A DNA stretch of 34,736 nucleotides from CAXRGH01 sp964230195 (GTDB lineage Bacteria; Pseudomonadota; Gammaproteobacteria; Enterobacterales; Alteromonadaceae), in the NCBI GenBank assembly GCA_964230195.1, contig CAXRGH010000103.1, positions 1 through 34,736 of the forward strand, written 5' to 3'. The position numbers were made by a program, and so were the translations under genes. The notes under the pieces are model-generated. The model saw only the letters and a list, made by a program, of their open reading frames with translations, had not been told where the DNA came from and did not search any database. How positions within the stretch are numbered: position 1 is the first letter of the stretch; every line of letters starts with the position of its first letter. Shown here in pieces: positions 6,705 to 15,817 of the stretch.

Positions 6705-7622
6705 TTATGGTTGCACTGGCGGCAACACAAAGTAATTGTCGGCGACCCCAACTGATTTGGGTAATTGGAACAAAAACACATTGCCCGAACTTGGCATTTC
6801 ATCCAACGTCTGTTCAGACAAACCAACGCGAGCACTTGTAACCGCCAACACATCGTGATTAGGACCACCGATACACAAGCAGGTCGGCTGCGGCACCGGC
6901 ATGGGCAGTACTTGTTTTATTTCCCCAGCAGGTCCATACACGACAATTCGATGTCCACCCCATTTGGCACTCCAATGATTACCCTCTGCATCGCAAATAG
7001 CGCCATCTGGATATTCATCTCCCTGCGTTGTGGCAAATGGTTGACGATTGGATGCGGTTCCGGTGACTGGGTCGTAATCGAATCGGTAAATGGTTTGGGT
7101 TGGGGAATCTGCGAAATACATCACAGTGCCACAGGGAGACCATGATAATCCGTTGGAAACGCCAACATTATCAACCAAGACTGCATGTTTACCCTGCTCA
7201 TCAACTTGATAAAGCGCCCCCTCGGGCGTTTTGGTATGTTCGTCTTTTTCATTCATAGTGCCGGCACAGAATCGGCCTTTGGGATCAACCCGTCCATCAT
7301 TGAATCGGATTTCAGGTTTCTGAGTGATATCAGGCACAAACAACCATTCAATCTCACCGTCTTCCATTGACAACAGGCCAATACCTTCCTCAAACGCAAC
7401 AACCAATAATTCTGGGTCCTCTGTGAGTCCCAAAGAACCAGCGCGACTTGGCAAATCCCATGCTTGAATTGCTTGGGTATCAAACCGCCATTTGAACAAA
7501 CGACTTTCCAATATGTCGGTCCAAAAAAACGCGTTATGACGGGGATCCCACAGAATACCTTCGCCTAACGTATTTTGTACTTGTGCTTCTCCAATTAATG
7601 GGAAATTGACGGTCTCTGTCAT
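6705..7622 (-). CDS. SMP-30/gluconolactonase/LRE family protein (sugar lactonase-like)
   Basis: This is a 305-residue six-bladed beta-propeller of the SMP-30/regucalcin/gluconolactonase family, whose members hydrolyse sugar lactones using one divalent metal. Likely metal ligands are Glu21 (LGEGILWDPR), Asn157 (GVSNGLSWS) and Asp206 (YPDGAICD). Arg106 and Asn108 (IRFNDGRVDPKGRF) match the substrate-contact segment. There is no signal peptide, so it is cytosolic. The exact lactone cannot be read from sequence; L-arabinono-, glucono- and galactonolactones are all known in the family. No sugar-catabolic gene lies nearby. Instead it heads the nrdR-rib block at 32-base spacing and may be cotranscribed with it. 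A Shine-Dalgarno (GGAGAGG) precedes the ATG at 7622. Confidence 0.88.
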   Translation of the reverse strand: MTETVNFPLIGEAQVQNTLGEGILWDPRHNAFFWTDILESRLFKWRFDTQAIQAWDLPSRAGSLGLTEDPELLVVAFEEGIGLLSMEDGEIEWLFVPDITQKPEIRFNDGRVDPKGRFCAGTMNEKDEHTKTPEGALYQVDEQGKHAVLVDNVGVSNGLSWSPCGTVMYFADSPTQTIYRFDYDPVTGTASNRQPFATTQGDEYPDGAICDAEGNHWSAKWGGHRIVVYGPAGEIKQVLPMPVPQPTCLCIGGPNHDVLAVTSARVGLSEQTLDEMPSSGNVFLFQLPKSVGVADNYFVLPPVQP

Positions 7623-7909
7623 CTGCGAACCTCTCCGTTCACCAACTCTGTAAAAAGGTTGATGAGTTTAACATGTAATCGCCTATAAAACATCTTTCTA
7701 TCAGCGTGTTACAAAGCTTAAGAGAAGTTATCTTAGAGCGGTCGCATCTTGGCTTATCTAAGGGTTGTCGCGTTGGATATCATCAGTAACACAAGGCTTA
7801 TGATTAACCTAGAGACGGAAGAAAGATTACATTCTCGATTTCACTCTGGTTCGTTATTTCAGTATACTCGGCAGTCACAACATTTTGAGACAAACGAGCC
7901 GGGGATAGT
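7623..7909. other. Divergent intergenic region between the SMP-30 gene and lpxL
   Basis: These 287 bases separate two divergently transcribed genes and should contain both promoters. A short plus-strand open frame (7749-7934) starts here but has no recognisable composition or ribosome site and runs into lpxL, so I treat it as chance. Apart from the candidate lpxL promoter listed separately, I see no repeat or structured element. Confidence 0.5.
7840..7868 (+). promoter_or_regulatory. Candidate sigma-70 promoter for lpxL
   Basis: TATACT at 7863-7868 is a good -10 element. TTCACT at 7840-7845, 17 bases upstream, matches four of six bases of the -35 consensus. The implied transcript start is about 35 bases before the lpxL GTG. 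This is pattern matching only. Confidence 0.4.
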
Positions 7910-8830
7910 GTGGCTAAGCAAGCACCAAAAATGACTCTTCAATTTGCCCATCCTAAATACTGGGGTATCTGGTTTGGACTGAGTATGATATGGCTAATCA
8001 CTCAACTGCCTGCACCGATGATTTGGTCTCTTGGTAATGCCGTTGGACGACTTATTCGCCCATTGATGAAACGTCGCCTTCACATTGCTCGTACCAACTT
8101 GGCATTATGTTACCCAGACATGCCTGAAGAAGAACGCGAACAACTCTTGACGGACAATCTGTTGGCTCACGGGCGTGGAATATTTGAAATGGGCATGGGA
8201 TGGTGGTGGAGTGATAGACGCGTTCAATCCATAAGCGAGATAGAAGGAAAAGAGTACGTTGATGCATTTTATGAACAAGGTCGCTCGGTGGTTGCGATTA
8301 CCATCCACAATGTGAATCTAGAAATGAATGCACGTGTGTTAGGGCTTCGTATACCAGCGGTCAATTTTTATCGCCCTCACAACAATGCGTTGCTTGAATA
8401 CATGCAGTATCACGGACGTTTACGCTCGAATAAGATGCAAGTGTCCAAGCGAGATGTTAAGACACTATTCAGTGCGTTGAGGGAACCAAACCTGATTGTT
8501 TACTTACCCGATCATGACTACGGACCAGAACGTGCCGAATTTGTCCCTTTCTGTGGCCCGACTCTTGCCGCGACTACAACGGCCATTCATAACATTGTAA
8601 AACGCAGCCATGCCGGGGTTGTGCTCCTGATCCCACTTTGGACTGGCTCAGGTTATAAAGTCAAAGTGTTACCTGCCCCTGAACAATATCCTACCGGGGA
8701 TGACAAAAGTGATTGTAAAATCATTAATCAGGCCATAGCATCAATGATTGCAATGGCGCCTGAGCAATACCTATGGACTCACCGACGCTTCAAAACGCGC
8801 CCTCCAGAATCGCCCCACAATATTTATTAG
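7910..8830 (+). CDS. lpxL: Lipid A biosynthesis lauroyl-type acyltransferase
   Basis: LpxL transfers an acyl chain (laurate in E. coli) from acyl-ACP to Kdo2-lipid IVA at the inner membrane. The 306-residue protein aligns along its whole length with E. coli LpxL as I remember it. It has an N-terminal membrane anchor (YWGIWFGLSMIWLITQLP), RTNLALCYPDMPEEER, the catalytic H-x4-E (His133 and Glu138 in TIHNVNLEMN), YRPHNNALLEYMQYHGRLRSN, LPDHDYGP and the C-terminal MAPEQYLWTHRRFKTRP. The start is probably the GTG at 7910, five bases after GGGG. An ATG at 7931 is the alternative. A relative such as LpxM or LpxP is possible, but the YRP-x-N and DHDYGP context fits the LpxL group. Confidence 0.93.
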   Translation: MAKQAPKMTLQFAHPKYWGIWFGLSMIWLITQLPAPMIWSLGNAVGRLIRPLMKRRLHIARTNLALCYPDMPEEEREQLLTDNLLAHGRGIFEMGMGWWWSDRRVQSISEIEGKEYVDAFYEQGRSVVAITIHNVNLEMNARVLGLRIPAVNFYRPHNNALLEYMQYHGRLRSNKMQVSKRDVKTLFSALREPNLIVYLPDHDYGPERAEFVPFCGPTLAATTTAIHNIVKRSHAGVVLLIPLWTGSGYKVKVLPAPEQYPTGDDKSDCKIINQAIASMIAMAPEQYLWTHRRFKTRPPESPHNIY

Positions 8831-9034
8831 TGGCACGTCTTAGTCGCTGGATAATAAAAATTTGAACACGCCAAAATCACAAAAATGGTTGAAATATGTC
8901 CATATTGTCGATAGCGTAGAGGCTAATCATACTAAAGTTGCATCTTAAAATGTATAACTTAGTTGAGCCTTAGAGATTGAACACATTGGAAAGACTGATA
9001 TAACAAGCGTTAATGTCGTGTGCTGGAGCAGTAA

Positions 9035-9643
9035 ATGAAAAAGACACACTCACCCGTTGTTTTCTGGTTAAAACAGTTGATTTACATCAGCCTGATTTTG
9101 ATCGGCGGAATAATTGCTGAACGTTTGGTTAATCACAGTCATTCAAATAGCGGCAGTAAGCCTGAGAATGACCTGTCCCCAGGTGAATCATTCAGTCATA
9201 TGTATTCTAACTTCAGACTGTCGTCACGTCAGCCTTATCCAACGAATACTAGCGATTTTGTGATTGATTTACCCGCGGCAACGGTAACCTTGTCTGAGCG
9301 TCTGGCGCAACTCAAAACGCCCTACCCTGCAACCGAAGACGAACTTAATGGTATGGATCGTTATCGTTCGTTCCGGCAAGGCAACACGCTGCAAGAGAGT
9401 CTAACACGACATCTTGAGCAGAATGGCCTGTCACTTCTTTGGGATCTGCAACAGGATTTTGTTATTAAGAATCGATTTGAGACAAAGGGAACGCTGACTC
9501 ATTCGGTTAAAGTGATTGCCTCGTCAATTCAGCACAATTTTACCGATGAACTGCATCTTCTTAAGTGTCCGAATCAACGTGCGATAGTCATCACAACGGA
9601 TCAGAAAGCTCAATCCAACGCGGACTGTTCAGCAATCAAATGA
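9035..9643 (+). CDS. Membrane-anchored protein with a TcpQ-like C-terminal domain
   Basis: The 202-residue product has a single N-terminal membrane segment (about residues 10-28, FWLKQLIYISLILIGGIIAE), a polar linker, and a C-terminal domain (about 110-195). That domain contains FRQGNTLQESLTRHLEQNGL, LLWDL and DFVIKNRFETKGTL. The pattern 'L-x-x-L...W-x-L-x-W-D...F-x-G' resembles the toxin-coregulated-pilus biosynthesis Q (TcpQ) C-terminal domain found in pilus and secretion-related envelope proteins. No other pilus gene is nearby, so its partner is unknown. The ribosome site is GGAG, 8 bases before the ATG. Its last 34 bases overlap the 3' end of the convergent glnE. Confidence in the gene is high; the domain call is moderate. 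Confidence 0.72.
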   Translation: MKKTHSPVVFWLKQLIYISLILIGGIIAERLVNHSHSNSGSKPENDLSPGESFSHMYSNFRLSSRQPYPTNTSDFVIDLPAATVTLSERLAQLKTPYPATEDELNGMDRYRSFRQGNTLQESLTRHLEQNGLSLLWDLQQDFVIKNRFETKGTLTHSVKVIASSIQHNFTDELHLLKCPNQRAIVITTDQKAQSNADCSAIK

Positions 9644-12483
9644 CGCTGCCAAATTGCTATCACCTCTTGACGATGCTTTTGATACTCGGCGCCCGAAAGT
9701 TCTACCTCTCGTCCAATGGCAATATTATGAGCTTGCGCTCTCAACCACAAATATGCTTCAGTAAGTGACTGTCGCTCCTCGTCAGAAATCAATCCACGAG
9801 CGGCCAATTGGTCTAACAATCTAACATTATCAGACCATTGTGTTAATTCGGGGTACAAGGCACTATATCGCAATATCCAATATTGGGTTAGAAACTCAAT
9901 CGCAACAATCCCGCCTTGTCCATGCTTGATTTGACTTGCAATATCCCCCTGGTTTAGTAAATGGTTAGACATTTTTTGGCGCATACTAACTACATCGTTT
10001 ACGAGCTGTTCAGGCTCTCGAGAGCGACACAATATTGACTGGCGGATAGCATTAAAACAGGTCACTAAACTATCACTTCCGTAAACACAGCGCGTTCGTG
10101 TTAATGCTTGATGTTCCCAAGTCCAGGCATCTTCATTTTGATATTTATCGAATCCTTGTACATGACAAATCAGTAAACCAGAGCCGCCCTGAGGACGTAA
10201 CCTGAGGTCAATTTCATACAGCTTGCCGGAATGTGTTACCGTGTGCAGTATATGAATGATCCTCTGTACTAATCGCTGATAAAACTGGGCTGATTCTATT
10301 TGACGCGAGCCCTGAGTCATTGTGCCGCGCTCAGATTGGTGTAAAAACACCATATCAAGATCAGAGCCGTAACTCAGTTCAATACCACCAAACTTTCCAT
10401 AGGCGACGGCGAGTAATCCCTTATCAAACTCTGAGGTATTGATTGGATTTCCATATTTTTGCGTCATTTGTTGCCACGCGATTTCGATTGAAAACGCTAA
10501 AATACTCTCGGCCAGGAAGGTGAGGTGATCGCTGACTTCCATAACAGATAAGGCTCCAGCCACATCCATTGCAGCAATCTTCAATTGATAACTTAATTTA
10601 AACTGGCGTAAAGACTCCATTTGCCACTCAAGATCATCGGGATCGACTCGCAACATAAACTGGCGCAACAATGCTGCACATTGTTGGTGATCAATTGGTT
10701 CATACAGGCTGCTTGGATTAATTAGCTCATCCAGCAGCAATGGAAAACGGGATAACTGTTCAGCAATAAACGGACTTGCCCCACACAGGGTAATCATTTG
10801 CTGTCTTGCACCGTGATTTTCTATCAGAAGATCTAAATAGGCAGTTCTTCCAGAAATAGCGGATAAAATGTTAAATATGGAAGCAAGCAAACATTGAATT
10901 TTTGCTTGTGACTTGCCTTTTCCGTGATGCAAAATCTCAGCAATTAGCAATGGATACAAGTGCTCCACCAGCAACGCCCCTCGTTCTCCAACGGCACGTT
11001 TGTGACTAGCTTGATGAGCCAGTTCTATTTGATGTATGACCTCATCGGGATGACTTAAATTGAATGGCTCAAGCTGCGCTAGCCAATCATCTGAATTGAA
11101 TTCACCGCGCCATACATCTACCCATTCTTGATGAGGTGACTCCCCACTCACGTGATTTTCTTCGCCGATCAACACGTTGAAGTGACGACGAATTTGTCCC
11201 ATGGCATGGTTGATGTGCGCGTATTGGTCTGCATATGTCTCTCTGTCTGCGCTTAACGCGATTGCGAGCCGTTGCCGACCAAGGGCATCACTTGGCAGCG
11301 ACTGAGTTTGTTTGTCGTCAAACTGTTGTAAGCAATGCTCAACTTTTCTCAGTAAAAGGTACTGACTTTTGATACTCAAGTAGTCCTCAGATTGAAAAAC
11401 ACCTTGTGTATACAGTTCATTCAATGCATCAGAGAAGCCCGCGGTCTGCAAAGACTTTTCTCGACCAGCCCGTATCAATTGAAAGCTTTGTACAATGAAT
11501 TCTGCTTCTCGAATCCCCCCCTCACCGAGTTTGATGTTGTCAACTAGGCCTCGCCGTCTGACTTCTTGCTTGATCATACGTTTCATATCACGTAATGCAT
11601 CTACCGAGGTATAATCTATGTAGCGTCGGTAAACAAAGGGTCGAATGATGTCATACAAAGCAGGAGTAAAATTAGGTTCAGGATTTAGTACCCGAGCTTT
11701 CACCATGGCATAACGCTCCCAGTGCCTGCCGTGACTTTGATAATAGTCTTCCAATCCAGCATGATGAATAGCAAGGGGGCCGCTGCTCCCTAGAGGCCGC
11801 AATCGCATGTCTACACGATAGACCTGACCATCTTCAGTGATCTGATTGAGTGCTGCAATCAGCTTCTGGCCGAGACGAGTAAAGAAGGTTTGGTTGTCCA
11901 CCGACTTCCGCCCCCCTTCTGTTGTGCCTGTGTGGGGGTAACAAAAAATCAGATCAATATCAGATGAAAAATTAAGTTCTCGTCCCCCCAGTTTACCCAT
12001 TCCAATGATCTGCATTGGTTGCGGCACTCCTTGATAGGTTGGTGTGCCCAAGCGCTCAGCAAAAACTTTATACAACCAGTCGTACGCAGCACAAATCAAC
12101 TGTTCAGCGAGTAAAGAAACCTGATGCAATGATTGCTCAATATCTTGGTCAAGACACAAATCCCGATACGCAATGAGAGCCATATGATGGTGTCTATATT
12201 GGCGTAATACTGCAAATAGTTGCTCTTCTGTTTGACATGTTTTGAGTTTCTTATCAAGCGCTTCGGCTGTACTGAGGGTAATCGTGTCCGACTGCGAAAT
12301 CATAGCCCGACAAATCGTAGGATATTGCTGGCACACTCGCGCAATAAAATCGCTTAGGGCAAATGCATAACACAATGCTGACTGATGATCACCCAGCGCA
12401 TCCCGATATTCCGCAGGCAAACGCTCAAACGAAGACTCTCCAGCGGCTCGCAGTGCCTCAGGAAGGGCAGAAAAATTTGGCAT
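9610..12483 (-). CDS. glnE: Bifunctional glutamine synthetase adenylyltransferase / adenylyl-removing enzyme
   Basis: GlnE attaches AMP to, or removes it from, glutamine synthetase in answer to nitrogen status signalled by PII and glutamine. The 957-residue protein (946 in E. coli) has two nucleotidyltransferase modules. The N-terminal adenylyl-removing domain carries GKLGGRELNFSSDIDLIF near residue 166, with DMRLRPLGSSGPL downstream. The C-terminal adenylyltransferase carries GKFGGIELSYGSDLDMVF near 690, with DLRLRPQGGSGLL. Each is followed by a helical regulatory part (for example NIKLGEGGIREAEFIVQ and IKHGQGGIVAIEFLTQ). Both Asp pairs are intact, so both activities are expected. GAGGA lies about ten bases upstream of the ATG. 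Confidence 0.97.
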   Translation of the reverse strand: MPNFSALPEALRAAGESSFERLPAEYRDALGDHQSALCYAFALSDFIARVCQQYPTICRAMISQSDTITLSTAEALDKKLKTCQTEEQLFAVLRQYRHHHMALIAYRDLCLDQDIEQSLHQVSLLAEQLICAAYDWLYKVFAERLGTPTYQGVPQPMQIIGMGKLGGRELNFSSDIDLIFCYPHTGTTEGGRKSVDNQTFFTRLGQKLIAALNQITEDGQVYRVDMRLRPLGSSGPLAIHHAGLEDYYQSHGRHWERYAMVKARVLNPEPNFTPALYDIIRPFVYRRYIDYTSVDALRDMKRMIKQEVRRRGLVDNIKLGEGGIREAEFIVQSFQLIRAGREKSLQTAGFSDALNELYTQGVFQSEDYLSIKSQYLLLRKVEHCLQQFDDKQTQSLPSDALGRQRLAIALSADRETYADQYAHINHAMGQIRRHFNVLIGEENHVSGESPHQEWVDVWRGEFNSDDWLAQLEPFNLSHPDEVIHQIELAHQASHKRAVGERGALLVEHLYPLLIAEILHHGKGKSQAKIQCLLASIFNILSAISGRTAYLDLLIENHGARQQMITLCGASPFIAEQLSRFPLLLDELINPSSLYEPIDHQQCAALLRQFMLRVDPDDLEWQMESLRQFKLSYQLKIAAMDVAGALSVMEVSDHLTFLAESILAFSIEIAWQQMTQKYGNPINTSEFDKGLLAVAYGKFGGIELSYGSDLDMVFLHQSERGTMTQGSRQIESAQFYQRLVQRIIHILHTVTHSGKLYEIDLRLRPQGGSGLLICHVQGFDKYQNEDAWTWEHQALTRTRCVYGSDSLVTCFNAIRQSILCRSREPEQLVNDVVSMRQKMSNHLLNQGDIASQIKHGQGGIVAIEFLTQYWILRYSALYPELTQWSDNVRLLDQLAARGLISDEERQSLTEAYLWLRAQAHNIAIGREVELSGAEYQKHRQEVIAIWQRHLIAEQSALD

Positions 12484-12551
12484 TTCACATATCCTCTTCG
12501 GTCGAACTCGGTCAACAAAAACCGGAAACGTAACCGTCTCACAACCTTATT

Positions 12552-12824
12552 TTAATCAAGTAGCTCCGTTAACAACAACGTCCCCTCAATCAAGGCTAAT
12601 TTTTTATCTCTTCGCTGCTGTTTTATGGCGTATTCAATTTTACTGGCATCAGAACGGTTGCCAACGGTTTCACTCCACATCAATTCAATTGGCCCCTTAC
12701 CGCGTAATGCTTTGGCTCCAGAACCGACTTGATGCTGTTTTACTCGGCGAGCAACATTGGTTGTAATCCCTGTATACAATTGGCCATTACCGTTACGAAC
12801 AATATAGACCCACCATGTACTCAT
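12552..12824 (-). CDS. GIY-YIG domain protein, YhbQ/UPF0213 family
   Basis: This small 90-residue protein is a single GIY-YIG nuclease domain. The signature is WVYIVRNGNGQLYTGIT (residues 5-21, the VYI and YTG elements), followed by R-R-V-K-Q-H and the GAKALRGKGPIEL segment shared with E. coli YhbQ. A conserved glutamate (EYAIKQQRR) sits where the metal-binding residue is expected. YhbQ relatives have been reported to act on DNA, but the cellular role is unclear. It lies 68 bases upstream of glnE in the same direction and is divergent from the hybrid kinase gene. Confidence 0.88.
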   Translation of the reverse strand: MSTWWVYIVRNGNGQLYTGITTNVARRVKQHQVGSGAKALRGKGPIELMWSETVGNRSDASKIEYAIKQQRRDKKLALIEGTLLLTELLD

Positions 12825-12893
12825 GAACTAATGGCCCTCTTAAATATTTGATATACCGACAATTTAGCTTTCAAAGTAGCGCAACAAAAATTA

Positions 12894-12902
12894 TGTTATA
12901 CA
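12894..12902 (+). promoter_or_regulatory. Candidate extended -10 promoter for the hybrid kinase
   Basis: TG at 12894-12895, one base, then TATACA at 12897-12902 forms an extended -10 element. It lies in the divergent region between the GIY-YIG gene and the kinase. No convincing -35 is seen, as is usual for extended -10 promoters. The implied leader is about 75 bases. Confidence 0.35.
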
Positions 12903-12985
12903 CTTAAAACTTAAGTAGCAGTAAACCCGCTCGCTAGTAGGAGTAACATAACACGCAAACTGCGGTAAGCAAGGATAATGTGCAT

Positions 12986-15754
12986 ATGACTGATTCTGGC
13001 TCGGCTCATACTGAAAGATTAAACAATGATGCTGAACGACTGAAGCTCGTTTTGTCAGCTGTTGAGACAGGTATTATTGAAATCACAGAGAACGACGACA
13101 TTGTCTATGGCAATACCCATGCTGAATCGCTTATCTGTAGAAAATTAAATACTCCTATCCATATTCCGTTTTCGTCACTACTTGCTGATACTGAGAGTCA
13201 GGATTTGTGGGTCGAGGTCTCCAGCCAATATTTTCAAAGTACACTGACCGAGAGCGTCAAACGAAAAGTGAACCTAAATCATCCAGATGGCTCAGTGATA
13301 CCGTGTGAAATCAACATCCGAAAAGAGTTTAATAGTAACAATACATCCGTCGTTCTTATTATCAACGAGTTGGATGAATTAACCAGGACGCGACAGCGCT
13401 TGGAGCGGTTAAACAAACAATTCAAAATTGCCTCTGAGTCGGCGCATATTGGTATTTGGAATCACGATTTTCACCTCAACTACACTGAGTGGGACAGCCA
13501 GATGTTTGAACTTTATGGCACCACTGAAGAGGCTTATGACGGTACGACACAATTTTGGGAAAAACGTGTACATCCTGATGACTTGGAGCGTGTTAGAAAA
13601 GAGTTGAGTGATTGCCTATATAATAATGAAAAACTCAATACTCAGTTCCGTATTCATTTGCCTGATGGCACTCAACGAACATTAAAAGCCTATGGTTACT
13701 GTCAGTTAGACGAGTTCGGCCAACCTGACTCAGTGATTGGTGTCAATTATGACATAACCGAGCAATTAAGCCTCGCACAAAGGGCTGAGAATGAATCTCG
13801 CCTGAAACAAGCGATATTGGATGGTGCTAACTACAGCATCATCTCAACGGACGCCGATGGTAACATAGTCACTTTTAATCATGGTGCTCAAAACCTGTTA
13901 GGATTGTCTGAGCGGGAACATGCCCAGATCAAATCGCCGACCGATTATCACCTTTCCCACGAAATTGAAGCGAGACGCAAAAAACTGATGTTGGAATACC
14001 CGGAAGTAGCCTTTTCTGATTTTGACGTTCTGACTTACAAATCTGCGTTAGGTACACCAGATGAGCGCGAATGGACCTATGTCCGAACTAACGGCTCTAC
14101 AATTTCCATCATGCTTTCCGTCACAGCATTGAGGGATGCTGAAAATACTATTACTGGCTTTGTGTTTATTGGTAGAAGCCTTGATGAAGTCAAAAAATAT
14201 GAGCGTGAAAGTAAGCGTATTAAGAAACTCCTTGAAACAACCGAGCGGATCGCACAGTTAGGCGGTTGGGAATACAACATTATTGACATGACGTTCCATT
14301 GTTCCAATGGTTTACACCGTATTTTTGGCACACAAGAAAACAGCCAGTTGTCCCTCAGCGAAATAATCGAAATGTTTCCGCCTGATGTCCGGCGAATTAT
14401 TCGCCAGGCCGTTATGCGGGCCATTGACCAAGGAGTGCCTTGGGATTTAAAACTGCCTTATCACCATTCTGAAGACGCTGACATTTGGCTACGTAGTCAC
14501 GGTCATGCTGAGTTCAAAGACGGAAGAGCAATTCTGCTGAAAGGTGCGTTCCAAGATATTAGCCCAATGAAGCGTGCTGAAGAAAAAGCAAAAACGGCGA
14601 GTCTGGCAAAAAGTGAGTTTCTAGCCAATATGAGTCATGAACTTCGGACCCCTATTAACGGTATCATTGGAATGACACAGTTACTGATGCGGTCGCAGCT
14701 TGATGAGCACCAAGCGCACTATGCCCAATTAACGAAAATGAGCGCCGATGCACTTCTCACCTTGGTTAACGATATTTTAGATTTTTCAAAAGTGGAGGCT
14801 GGTAAGCTCGACATTGAAAAAATTGATGTTCATATCACTGAATTGATGGCGGTGATCCGAGAAAGCTTTGCGTTCAAGGCTGAGGAAAAAAATATAGAAC
14901 TCAATTTAACTATCGACTCATCGGTACCTGAAGTGATTACCAGCGACCCGACTCGACTGCGCCAGGTGTTAAATAACTTATTGAGTAATTCATTAAAATT
15001 TACCGAGACAGGCGAGATAAATGTTTCGGTTACTCGTATTGACGACACCCTTATGTTTTCTGTTGAGGACTCGGGTATTGGCATACCAGCGGATAAAGTA
15101 GACCAATTGTTCGATAAATTTACCCAGTTAGACAACTCAACAACCCGTCAATACGGAGGTTCCGGGTTGGGGCTTGCCATCTCCAAGCAATTGGCTCAAT
15201 TGATGGGTGGAGAAATTGGTGTTACCAGTGTCAAAGGAAAAGGGTCAATGTTTTGGTTTACGATAGAACTCAATGTGCCTGCTCAGCCATCACCTCCTAT
15301 CCCTTTTCAACCCAAAGACGATAATGTTATCGCAGCCAATGATAGTGCAATCAAAACCCTTGAGATTTTGTTGGTCGAAGATAATTACATTAATCAACAA
15401 GTCTGTATCGAGTTCTTGGTGAGTCTTGGTCACTCGGTTACTCTCGCAAGCGACGGTAACCAAGCCCTTGATCGCTTGAGAACGGCAAAGACATTTGACG
15501 TCATTCTAATGGACTGTCAGATGCCTGTGCTTGATGGATATGAAACCACTCGCATTATTCGCAGAGACAATTCGGGTCAACTCGATCCTACCATCCCCAT
15601 TGTTGCCTTAACCGCAAATGCAATGGAAGATGACAAGGAAAAATGCATTCAGTCGGGCATGAACTACTATCTTGCTAAACCTTTCAATATCGATGAATTG
15701 TCTGCAATTCTGAATCAATTATCACAGAATCAACTAGCCTCAGGTACTGTATAA
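12986..15754 (+). CDS. Cytoplasmic multi-PAS hybrid sensor histidine kinase / response regulator
   Basis: This signalling protein has no membrane segment, so it senses an internal cue. Counting from a GTG at 12980 (924 residues), there are PAS-like domains at about 18-130, 145-265 (with PAC), 275-400 and 420-535. They are followed by a HisKA domain with phospho-acceptor His553 (NMSHELRTPINGIIGM), a HATPase domain with Asn665, DSGIGIP and GGSGLGLAIS (about 655-765), and a C-terminal receiver domain (about 795-915). The receiver has the acidic pair Glu800/Asp801, phospho-acceptor Asp845, Thr878 and Lys900. All key residues are intact. I prefer the ATG at 12986, about ten bases after AAGGA. There is no HPt domain and no partner regulator next door, so phosphate probably passes to a distant HPt protein. 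The ligand is unknown. Confidence 0.92.
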   Translation: MTDSGSAHTERLNNDAERLKLVLSAVETGIIEITENDDIVYGNTHAESLICRKLNTPIHIPFSSLLADTESQDLWVEVSSQYFQSTLTESVKRKVNLNHPDGSVIPCEINIRKEFNSNNTSVVLIINELDELTRTRQRLERLNKQFKIASESAHIGIWNHDFHLNYTEWDSQMFELYGTTEEAYDGTTQFWEKRVHPDDLERVRKELSDCLYNNEKLNTQFRIHLPDGTQRTLKAYGYCQLDEFGQPDSVIGVNYDITEQLSLAQRAENESRLKQAILDGANYSIISTDADGNIVTFNHGAQNLLGLSEREHAQIKSPTDYHLSHEIEARRKKLMLEYPEVAFSDFDVLTYKSALGTPDEREWTYVRTNGSTISIMLSVTALRDAENTITGFVFIGRSLDEVKKYERESKRIKKLLETTERIAQLGGWEYNIIDMTFHCSNGLHRIFGTQENSQLSLSEIIEMFPPDVRRIIRQAVMRAIDQGVPWDLKLPYHHSEDADIWLRSHGHAEFKDGRAILLKGAFQDISPMKRAEEKAKTASLAKSEFLANMSHELRTPINGIIGMTQLLMRSQLDEHQAHYAQLTKMSADALLTLVNDILDFSKVEAGKLDIEKIDVHITELMAVIRESFAFKAEEKNIELNLTIDSSVPEVITSDPTRLRQVLNNLLSNSLKFTETGEINVSVTRIDDTLMFSVEDSGIGIPADKVDQLFDKFTQLDNSTTRQYGGSGLGLAISKQLAQLMGGEIGVTSVKGKGSMFWFTIELNVPAQPSPPIPFQPKDDNVIAANDSAIKTLEILLVEDNYINQQVCIEFLVSLGHSVTLASDGNQALDRLRTAKTFDVILMDCQMPVLDGYETTRIIRRDNSGQLDPTIPIVALTANAMEDDKEKCIQSGMNYYLAKPFNIDELSAILNQLSQNQLASGTV

Positions 15755-15817
15755 ACTACCATTGAAATAAAATCTGTGTATACTCGAGCGACAGATTTTT
15801 CAGTAAAAAAGAATAAA

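Noticed and set aside
7749..7934. 61-codon plus-strand frame upstream of lpxL
   Set aside because: It has no ribosome site, unremarkable composition and no recognisable motif, and it overlaps the lpxL start and promoter.
8830..8847. TGGCACG...GC resembling a sigma-54 promoter
   Set aside because: Spacing between GG and GC is 12 rather than 10 bases, and it overlaps the end of lpxL.
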